Notes under the pieces: generated by a model
The model's input: only the letters and a program-made list of their open reading frames with translations
Told to the model about the DNA's origin: nothing
Databases searched by the model: none
Shown here: positions 52,026 through 62,398 of the stretch, one piece after another
Layout of the letters: each line of letters opens with the position of its first letter
How positions within the stretch are numbered: the first letter of the stretch is position 1
Origin: Bos javanicus
Taxonomy: Eukaryota; Chordata; Mammalia; Artiodactyla; Bovidae
NCBI RefSeq assembly: GCF_032452875.1
Contig: NW_026894338.1
Span: 82,462-146,461, forward strand
Reading direction: 5' to 3'
DNA length: 64,000 nt
Made by a program: the position numbers and the translations under genes

Positions 52026-53925
52026 TCAGGGCCTGCTGAGCTGCGTGATTACTGTCTGCTCATCTGCTTGACAATTGCCAGCTGAGCTGCACGATTCCTG
52101 CCTGTCATCTGCTTGACAATTGCCAGCTGTGCTGCGTAATTCCTGCCTGCTCAGCTGCTTGATTATTGCCAGCTGAGCAGCATGATTCCTCACACCTGAG
52201 TTCCATGATTATTGCCTGCTGACTGTTTGATTCGTGCCTACTCAGCTCTTTGTTTATTGCCTCCAGAGGCACATGATCAGTGTATGATAGCAAACATGAT
52301 CAGCGCATGATCAGTCACATGATCAGCGCCATTAAGTCACGTGATCACTACATGATAGTCATGTGATCAGTCCATGCTCAGTCACGGTATCAGTGCATGA
52401 TCAGCCACGTGATCAGTGCATGATCTGTCACATGATTAGTGTATGATCATCCACGTGATCAGTGCATGGGCAGTCATGTGATCAGTGCATGATATAGACG
52501 TGATCAGTGCATGATCAGTCACGTGATCAGTGCATGATAGCCACGTGATCAGTGCATGATCAGTCACCTGATGGGTGTATGATCATTCACGTGACAGTAC
52601 ATGGTAGCTACATGATCATTGCATGATCAGCCACGTGAGTAGTGCATGATAGCCACGTGATCAGTGCATGATCAGTCACGTGATCAGTGCATGATCAGTC
52701 ATGTGACCAGTACATGGTAGCTGCGTGATCATGGCATGATCAGCCACGTGAGCAGTGCATGATAGCCACGTGATCAGTGCATGATCAGTCACGTGATCAG
52801 TGCATGATCAGTCACGTGATCAGTGCATGATCAGCCACGTGATCAGTGCATGATCAGCCACGTGATCAGTGCATGATCAGCCACGTGATCAGTGCATGAT
52901 AGCCACGTGATCAGTGCATGATCAGTCACGTGATCAGTGCATGATCAGTTACGTGATCAGTGCATGATCAGCCACGTGATCAGTGCATGATCAGCCACGT
53001 GATCAGTGCATGATCAATTACGTGATCAGTGCATGATCAGTCACGTGATCAGTGCACATGGTAGCTCGTGATCAGTGCATGATCAGCCGTGATCAGTGCA
53101 TGATAGCCACGTGATCAGTGCATGATAGCCACGTGATCAGTGCATGATCAGTCACGTGATCAGTGCATGATCAGCCACGTGATCAGTGCATGATATCCAC
53201 GTGATCAGTGCATGACAGCCACGTGATCAGTGCATGATAGCCACGTGATCAGTGCATGATCAGTCACGTGATACATGTGTGATCAGCCACGTGATCAGTG
53301 CATGATGAGCCACGTGATCAGTGCATGATCAATTACGTGATCAGTGCATGATCAGTCACGTGACAGTACATGGTTGCTACGTGATCGTTGCATGATCAGC
53401 CACGTGAGCAGTGCATGATAGCCACGTGATCAGTGCATGATCAGTCACGTGATCAGTACATGATCAGTCACGTGAACAGTGCATGATCATTTACGTGATC
53501 AGTGCATGATCAGTCACGTGACCAGTATATGGTTGCTACGTGATCATTCCATGACGAGCCACGTGAGCAGTGCATGATAGCCACGTGATGTGTGCATGAG
53601 TTACGTGAGCAGAGTATGATCAGCCACGTGATCAGTGCATGAGTGCCACGTGATCAGTGCATGATATGTCACGTGACAGGTGTGTGATCAGCCACGTGAA
53701 CAGTGCATGTTCAGCCACGTGATCAGTGCATGATAGCCACGTGATCAGTGCATGATCAGTACGTGATCAGTGTATGATCAGCCACGTGATCAGTGCATGG
53801 TCAGACACGTGATCAGTGTATGATCAGCCACGTGATCAGTGCATGATATCCACGTGATCAGTGCATGATCATCACGTGATCAGTGTATGATCAGCCACGT
53901 GAACAGTGCATGCTCAGTCACGTGA
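52026..53925 (+). repeat. HOR unit 25 (1,900 bp)
   Basis: P at 52026-52273. Q has GACAGTACATGG in place of GACCTGTACATGG near 52593. Several T variants are lost (GATATCCACG rather than GATATCCAAG near 53847). Confidence 0.9.
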
Positions 53926-54091
53926 TCAGGGCCTGCTGAGCTGCGTGATTACTGTCTGCTCATCTGCTTGACAATTGCCAGCTGAGCTGCATGATTCCCT
54001 GCTCAGTGCTTGAGTTGATTCCACAGTTGATGCCTGCTGACTGTTTGATTCGTGCCTACTCAGCTCTTTGTTTATTGCCTCCAGAGGCACA
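53926..54091 (+). repeat. Truncated P block (166 bp)
   Basis: Keeps the lead-in and the first two P segments. It then reads GATTCCCTGCTC, AGTGCTTGAG and TTGATTCCACAG before rejoining at GCCTGCTGACTG. About 82 bp are missing, and the joined part mixes pieces of several segments. The deletion is independent of the one at 36612. Confidence 0.87.
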
Positions 54092-55726
54092 TGATCAGTG
54101 TATGATAGCAAACATGATCAGTGCATGATCAGTCACATGATCAGCGCCATTAAGTCACGTGATCACTACATGATAGTCATGTGATCAGTCCATGCTCAGT
54201 CACGGTATCAGTGCATGATCAGCCACGTGATCAGTGCATGATCTGTCACATGATTAGTGTATGATCATCCACGTGATCAGTGCATGGGCAGTCATGTGAT
54301 CAGTGCATGATATAGGCGTGATCAGTGCATGATCAGTCACGTGATCAGTGCATGATAGCCACGTGATCAGTGCATGATCAGTCACCTGATGGGTGTATGA
54401 TCATTCACGTGACCTGTACATGGTAGCTACATGATCATTGCATGATCAGCCACGTGAGTAGTGCATGATAGCCACGTGATCAGTGCATGATCAGTCACGT
54501 GATCAGTGCATGATCAGTCATGTGACCAGTACATGGTAGCTGCGTGATCATGGCATGATCAGCCACGTGAGCAGTGCATGATAGCCACGTGATCAGTGCA
54601 TGATCAGTCACGTGATCAGTGCATGATCAGTCACGTGATCAGTGCATGATCAGCCACGTGATCAGTGCATGATCAGTCACGTGATCAGTGTATGATCAGC
54701 CACGTGATCAGTGCATGATAGCCACGTGATCAGTGCATGATCATCCACGTGATCAGTGCATGATCAGTCACGTGATCAGTGCATGATCAGCCACGTGATC
54801 AGTGCATGATCAGCCACGTGATCAGTGCATGATCAATTACGTGATCAGTGCATGATCAGTCACGTGATCAGTGCATGATCAGCTCGTGATCAGTGCATGA
54901 TCAGCCACGTGATCAGTGCATGATAGCCACGTGATCAGTGCATGATAGCCACGTGATCAGTGCATGATCAGTCATGATCAGTGTGTGATCAGCCACGTGA
55001 TCAGTGCATGATATCCATGATCAGTGCATGATCAGCCACGTGATCAGTGCATGATCAGCACGTGATCAGTGCATGATCAGTCACGTGACATGTGATCAGC
55101 CACGTGATCAGTGCATGATCAGCCACGTGATCAGTGCATGATCAGTTACGTGATCAGTGCATGATCAGTCACGTGACCAGTGCATGGTTGCTCGTGATCA
55201 GTGCATGATCAGCCACGTGATCAGTGCATGATGCCACGTGATCAGTGCATGATCAGTCACGTGATCAGTGCATGATCAGTCACGTGATCAGTGCATGATC
55301 ATTCGTGATCAGTGCATGATCATCCGTGACCAGTATATGGTTATCATGATCATTCATGCGAGCCACGTGATCAGTGCATGATAGCCACGTGATCAGTGCA
55401 TGAGTTACGTGATCAGTGTATGATCAGCCACGTGATCAGTGCATGATGTCACGTGATCAGTGCATGATATCACGTGACAGGTGTGTGATCAGCCACGTGA
55501 TCAGTGCATGATCAGCCACGTGATCAGTGCATGATAGCCACGTGATCAGTGCATGATCAGTTACGTGATCAGTGTATGATCAGCCACGTGATCAGTGCAT
55601 GGTCAGACACGTGAACAGTGTATGATCAGCCACGTGATCAGTGCATGATGTCCAGTGATCAGTGCATGATCATCACGTGATCAGTGCATGATCAGCCACG
55701 TGATCAGTGCATGCTCAGTCACGTGA
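53926..55726 (+). repeat. HOR unit 26 with truncated P (1,801 bp)
   Basis: P is shortened (53926-54091). In S and T many position-specific variants are replaced by consensus wording and some monomers are clipped (for example 54974, 55015, 55320). Confidence 0.87.
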
Positions 55727-57573
55727 TCAGGGCCTGCTAGCTGCGTGATTACTGTCTGCTCATCTGCTTGACAATTGCCAGCTGAGCTGCACGATTCCTG
55801 CCTGTCATCTGCTTGACAATTGCCAGCTGTGCTGCGTAATTCCTGCCTGCTCAGCTGCTTGATTATTGCCAGCTGAGCAGCATGATTCCTCTGTGTTCCA
55901 TGATTATTGCCTGCTGACTGTTTGATTCGTGCCTACTCAGCTCTTTGTTTATTGCCTCCAGAGGCACATGATCAGTGTATGATAGCAAACATGATCAGCG
56001 CATGATCAGTCACATGATCAGCGCATTAAGTCACGTGATCACTACATGATAGTCATGTGATCAGTCCATGCTCAGTCACGGTATCAGTGCATGATCAGCC
56101 ACGTGATCAGTGCATGATCTGTCACATGATTAGTGTATGATCATCCATGTGATCAGTGCATGGGCAGTCATGTGATCAGTGCATGATATAGACGTGATCA
56201 GTGCATGATCAGTCACGTGATCAGTGCATGATAGCCACGTGATCAGTGCATGATCAGTCACCTGATTGTATGATCATTCACGTGACCTGTACATGGTAGC
56301 TACATGATCATTGCATGATCAGCCACGTGATCAGTGCATGATAGCCACGTGATCAGTGCATGATCAGTCACGTGATCAGTGCATGATCAGTCATGTGACA
56401 ATACATGGTAGCAGCGTGCAGCACATGATCAGCCACGTGAGTGCATGATGATAGCCACGTGATCAGTGCATGATCAGCCACGTGATCAGTGCATGATCAG
56501 TCACGTGATCAGTGCATGATCAGTACGTGATCAGTGCATGATCAGTCGTGATCAGTGCATGTCATCCGTGATCAGTATCATGATCAGTCATTGATCAGTG
56601 CATGATCAGTGCGTGATCAGTGCATGATAGCCACGTGATCAGTGCATGATCAGACGTGATCAGTGCATGATCAGTCCACGTGATCAGTGCATGATCAGCC
56701 GTGATCAGTGCATGATCGCATGATCAGTGCATGATCAGCCACGTGATCAGTGCATGATAGCCATGATCAGTGCATGATAGCCACGTGATCAGTGCATGAT
56801 CAGTCATGTGATCGTGTGTGATCAGCCACGTGATCAGTGCATGATATCCACGTGATCAGTGCATGACAGCCACGTGATCAGTGCATGATGAGCCACGGAT
56901 CAGTGCATGATCAGTCACGTGATATGTGATCAGCCACGTGATCAGTGCATGATGAGCCACGTGATCAGTGCAGGATCAATTACGTGATCAGTGCATGATC
57001 AGTCACGTGACCAGTACATGGTTGCTACGTGATCGTTGCATGATCAGCCACGTGAGCAGAGCATGATAGCCACGTGATCAGTGCATTATCAGTCACGTGA
57101 TCAGTACATGATCAGTCACGTGAACAGTGCATGATCATTTACGTGATCTGTGCATGATCAGTCACGTGACCAGTATATGGTAGCTCGTGATCATTCCATG
57201 ACGAGCCACGTGAGCAGTGCATGATAGCCACGTGATGTGCATGATGATACGTGAGCAGAGTATGATCAGCCACGTGATCAGTGCATGAGTGCCACGTGAT
57301 CAGTGCATGATATGTCACGTGACAGGTGTGTGATCAGCCACGTGAACAGTGCATGTTCAGCCACGTGATCAGTGCATGATAGCCACGTGATCAGTGCATG
57401 ATCAGTTACGTGAGCAGTGTATGATCAGCCACGTGATCAGTGCATGGTCAGACACGTGAACAGTGTATGATCAGCCACGTGATCAGTGCATGATATCCAA
57501 GTGATCAGTGCATGATCATTCACGTGATCAGTGTATGATCAGCCACGTGAACAGTGCATGCTCAGTCACGTGA
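55727..57573 (+). repeat. HOR unit 27 with irregular middle (1,847 bp)
   Basis: P at 55727-55968 (242 bp) has GCTAGCTGCG and CCTCTGTGTTCC changes. From about 56395 to 56770 the monomer register is disturbed (ACAATACATGG, GCAGCACATG, GTCATCCGTG, GTATCATG, GTCATTGATC). P and Q landmarks before it, and S and T after it, are in normal order. Confidence 0.85.
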
Positions 57574-60500
57574 TCTGGCCTGCTGAGCTGCGTGATTACT
57601 GTCTGCTCATCTGCTTGACAATTGCCAGCTGAGCTGCACGATTCCTGCCTGTCATCTGCTTGACAATTGCCAGCTGTGCTGCGTAATTCCTGCCTGCTCA
57701 GCTGCTTGATTATTGCCAGCTGAGCAGCATGATTCCTCACACCTGAGTTCCATGATTATTGCCTGCTGACTGTTTGATTCGTGCCTACTCAGCTCTTTGT
57801 TTATTGCCTCCAGAGGCACATGATCAGTGTATGATAGCAAACATGATCAGCGCATGATCAGTCACATGATCAGCGCCATTAAGTCACGTGATCACTACAT
57901 GATAGTCATGTGATCAGTCCATGCTCAGTCACGGTATCAGTGCATGATCAGCCACGTGATCAGTGCATGATCTGTCACATGATTAGTGTATGATCATCCA
58001 CGTGATCAGTGCATGGGCAGTCATGTGATCAGTGCATGATATAGACGTGATCAGTGCATGATCAGTCTCGTGATCAGTGCATGATAGCCACGTGATCAGT
58101 GCATGATCAGTCACCTGATGGGTGTATGATCATTCACGTGACCTGTACATGGTAGCTACATGATCATTGCATGATCAGCCACGTGAGTAGTGCATGATAG
58201 CCTGATCACTGCATCAGTCACGTGATCAGTGCATGATCAGTCATGTGACCAGTACATGGTAGCTGCGTGATCATGGCATGATCAGCCACGTGAGCAGTGC
58301 ATGATAGCCACGTGATCAGTGCATGATCACCACGTGATCAGTGCATGATCAGTCACGTGATCAGTGCATGATCAGCCACGTGATCAGTGCATGATCAGCA
58401 CGTGATCAGTGTGATGTCAGCCACGTGATCAGTGCATGATAGCCCACGTGATCAGTGCATGATCATCACGTGATCAGTGCATGATCAGTTATACGATCAG
58501 TGCATGATCAGCCACGTGATCAGTGCATGATCAGCCACGTGATCAGTGCATGATCAGTCGTGATCAGTGCATGATCAGTGCGTGACCAGTATAGCGCACG
58601 TGATCAGTGCATGATCAGCCACGTGATCAGTGCATGATAGCCACGTGATCAGTGCATGATAGCCACGTGATCAGTGCATGATCAGTCATGATCAGTGCAT
58701 GATCAGCCACGTGATCAGTGCATGATATCACGTGATCAGTGCATGACAGCCACGTGATCAGTGCATGAGAGCCGTGATCAGTGCATGATCAGTCATACAT
58801 GTGTGATCAGCCACGTGATCAGTGCATGATGAGCCACGTGATCAGTGCATGATCAATTCGTGATCAGTGCATGATCATCACGTGACCAGTACATGATAGC
58901 CACGTGATCGTTGCATGATCAGCCACGTGAGCAGTGCATGATAGCCACGTGATCAGTGCATGATCAGTCACGTGATCAGTGCATGATCAGTCACGTGATC
59001 AGTGCATGATGTTCATGTGATCAGTGCATGATCAGTCACGTGATCAGTGCATGATAGCCACGTGATCAGTGCATGATCAGCCACGTGATCAGTGCATGAT
59101 AGCCACGTGATCAGTGCATGAGTTACGTGATCAGTGTATGATCAGCACGTGATCAGTGCATGATAGCCACGTGATCAGTGCATGATCAATCACGTGATCA
59201 GTGCATGATCAGCCACGTGATCAGTGCATGATCAGCCGTGATCAGTGCATGATAGCCACGTGATCAGTGCATGATCAGTTGCAGGCAGTGCATGATCAGC
59301 CACGTGATCAGTGCATGATCAGTCATGACTGATACGTAGTAGCTCGTGATCATGCATGATCAGCCACGTGATCAGTGCATGATAGCCACGTGATCAGTGC
59401 ATGATCAGTCACGTGATCAGTGCATGATCAGTCACGTGATCAGTGCATGATCAGACGTGATCAGTGCATGATCAGTCACGTGATCAGTGCATGATCAGCC
59501 ACGTGATCAGTGCATGATCAGTCGCATGATCAGTGCATGATCAGCCACGTGATCAGTGCATGATAGTGCGTGATCAGTGCATGATCAGTCACGTGATCAG
59601 TGCATGATCAGTTGTGATCAGTGCATGATCAGCCACGTGATCAGTGCATGATCAGCCACGTGATCAGTGCATGATCAGTTACGTGATCAGTGCATGATCA
59701 GTCACGTGACCAGTACATGGTAGTCGTGATCAGTGCATGATCAGCCACGTGATCAGTGCATGATAGCGTGATCAGTGCATGATAGCCACGTGATCAGTGC
59801 ATGATCAGTCATGTGATACGTGTGTGATCAGCCACGTGATCAGTGCATGATATCCACGTGATCAGTGCATGACAGCCACGTGATCAGTGCATGATAGCCG
59901 GGATCAGTGCATGATCAGTCACGTGATCATGTGTGATCAGCCACGTGATCAGTGCATGATGAGCCACGTGATCAGTGCATGATCAATTACGTGATCAGTG
60001 CATGATCAGTCACGTGACCAGTACATGGTTGCTACGTGATCGTTGCATGATCAGCCACGTGAGCAGTGCATGATAGCCACGTGATCAGTGCATGATCAGT
60101 CACGTGATCAGTACATGATCAGTCACGTGAACAGTGCATGATCATTTACGTGATCTGTGCATGATCAGTCACGTGACCAGTATATGGTAGCTACGTGATC
60201 ATTCCATGACAGCCACGTGAGCAGTGCATGATAGCCACGTGATGTGTGCATGAGTTACGTGAGCAGAGTATGATCAGCCACGTGATCAGTGCATGAGTGC
60301 ACGTGATCAGTGCATGATATGTCACGTGACAGGTGTGTGATCAGCCACGTGAACAGTGCATGTTCAGCCACGTGATCAGTGCATGATAGCCACGTGATCA
60401 GTGCATGATCAGTTACGTGAGCAGTGTATGATCAGCCACGTGATCAGTGCATGGTCAGACACGTGAACAGTGTATGATCAGCCACGTGATCAGTGCATGA

Positions 60501-60579
60501 TATCCAAGTGATCAGTGCATGATCATCACGTGATCAGTGTATGATCAGCCACGTGAACAGTGCATGCTCAGTCACGTGA
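57574..60579 (+). repeat. HOR unit 28: fused unit lacking P at the join (3,006 bp)
   Basis: P at 57574-57820 opens TCTGGCC, one G short. A second S block (GATATCACG near 58726, GACAGCC, GAGAGCC, GATGAGCC) and a worn T block lead at about 59280-59345 into an irregular join (GTTGCAGGCAGTG, ATGACTGATACG, TAGTAGCTCG). The sequence then continues as Q-tail and R. Confidence 0.83.
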
Positions 60580-62398
60580 TCTGGGCCTGCTGAGCTGCGT
60601 GATTACTGTCTGCTCATCTGCTTGACAATTGCCAGCTGAGCTGCACTGATTCCTGCCTGCTCAGCTGCTTGATTATTGCCAGCTGAGCAGCATGATTCCT
60701 CACACCTGAGTTCCATGATTATTGCCTGCTGACTGTTTGATTCGTGCCTACTCAGCTCTTTGTTTATTGCCTCCAGAGGCACATGATCAGTGTATGATAG
60801 CAAACATGATCAGCGCATGATCAGTCACATGATCAGCGCCATTAAGTCACGTGATCACTACATGATAGTCATGTGATCAGTCCATGCTCAGTCACGGTAT
60901 CAGTGCATGATCAGCCACGTGATCAGTGCATGATCTGTCACATGATTAGTGTATGATCATCCACGTGATCAGTGCATGGGCAGTCATGTGATCAGTGCAT
61001 GATATAGGCGTGATCAGTGCATGATCAGTCTCGTGATCAGTGCATGATAGCCACGTGATCAGTGCATGATCAGTCACCTGATGGGTGTATGATCATTCAC
61101 GTGACCTGTACATGGTAGCTACATGATCATTGCATGATCAGCCACGTGAGTAGTGCATGATAGCCACGTGATCAGTGCATGATCAGTCACGTGATCAGTG
61201 CATGATCAGTCATGTGACCAGTACATGGTAGCTGCGTGATCATGGCATGATCAGCCACGTGAGCAGTGCATGATAGCCACGTGATCAGTGCATGATCAGC
61301 CACGTGATCAGTGCATGATCAGTCACGTGATCAGTGCATGATCAGCCACGTGATCAGTGCATGATCAGCCACGTGATCAGTGCATGATCAGTCACGTGAT
61401 CAGTACATGGTAGCTACATGATCAGTGCATGATCACCACGTGATCAGTGCATGATAGCCGTGATCAGTGCATGATCAGCCACGTGATCAGTGCATGATCA
61501 GTCACGTGATCAGTGCATGATCAGCCACGTGATCAGTGCATGATCAGCCACGTGATCAGTGCATGATCAGCCACGTGATCAGTGCATGATAGCCACGTGA
61601 TCAGTGCATGATAGCCACGTGATCAGTGCATGATCAGTCATGTGATCGTGTGTGATCAGCCACGTGATCAGTATGATATCCACGTGATCAGTGCATGACA
61701 GCCACGTGATCAGTGCATGATAGCCACGTGATCAGTGCATGATCAGTCACGTGATCATGTGTGATCAGCCACGTGATCAGTGCATGATGAGCGTGATCAG
61801 TGCATGATCAATTCGTGATCAGTGCATGATCAGTCACGTGACCAGTACATGGTTGCTACGTGATCAGTGCATGATCAGCCACGTGAGCAGTGCATGATAG
61901 CCACGTGATCAGTGCATGATCAGTCACGTGATCAGTACATGATCAGTCCGTGAACAGTGCATGATCATTTACGTGATCAGTGCATGATCAGTCACGTGAC
62001 CAGTATATGGTTGCTGCATGATCATTCCATGACAGCCACGTGAGCAGTGCATGATAGCCACGTGATGTGTGCATGAGTTACGTGACGAGTATGATCAGCC
62101 GTGATCAGTGCATGAGTGCCACGTGATCAGTGCATGATATGTCACGTGACAGGTGTGTGATCAGCCACGTGAACAGTGCATGTTCAGCCACGTGATCAGT
62201 GCATGATAGCCACGTGATCAGTGCATGATCAGTTACGTGAGCAGTGTATGATCAGCCACGTGATCAGTGCATGGTCAGAACGTGAACAGTGTATGATCAG
62301 CCACGTGATCAGTGCATGATATCCAAGTGATCAGTGCATGATCATCACGTGATCAGTGTATGATCAGCCACGTGAACAGTGCATGCTCAGTCACGTGA
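60580..62398 (+). repeat. HOR unit 29 with P short by two segments (1,819 bp)
   Basis: P at 60580-60783 (204 bp) goes from the second segment (GAGCTGCAC) straight to TGATTCCTGCCTGCTC. This removes two ~22-bp segments in register, as an unequal exchange would. Confidence 0.89.

Noticed and set aside
57528..57740. 70-codon minus-strand frame overlapping P of unit 28
   Set aside because: Starts at GTG inside P, overlaps the other P frame, and is open only because of local indels.
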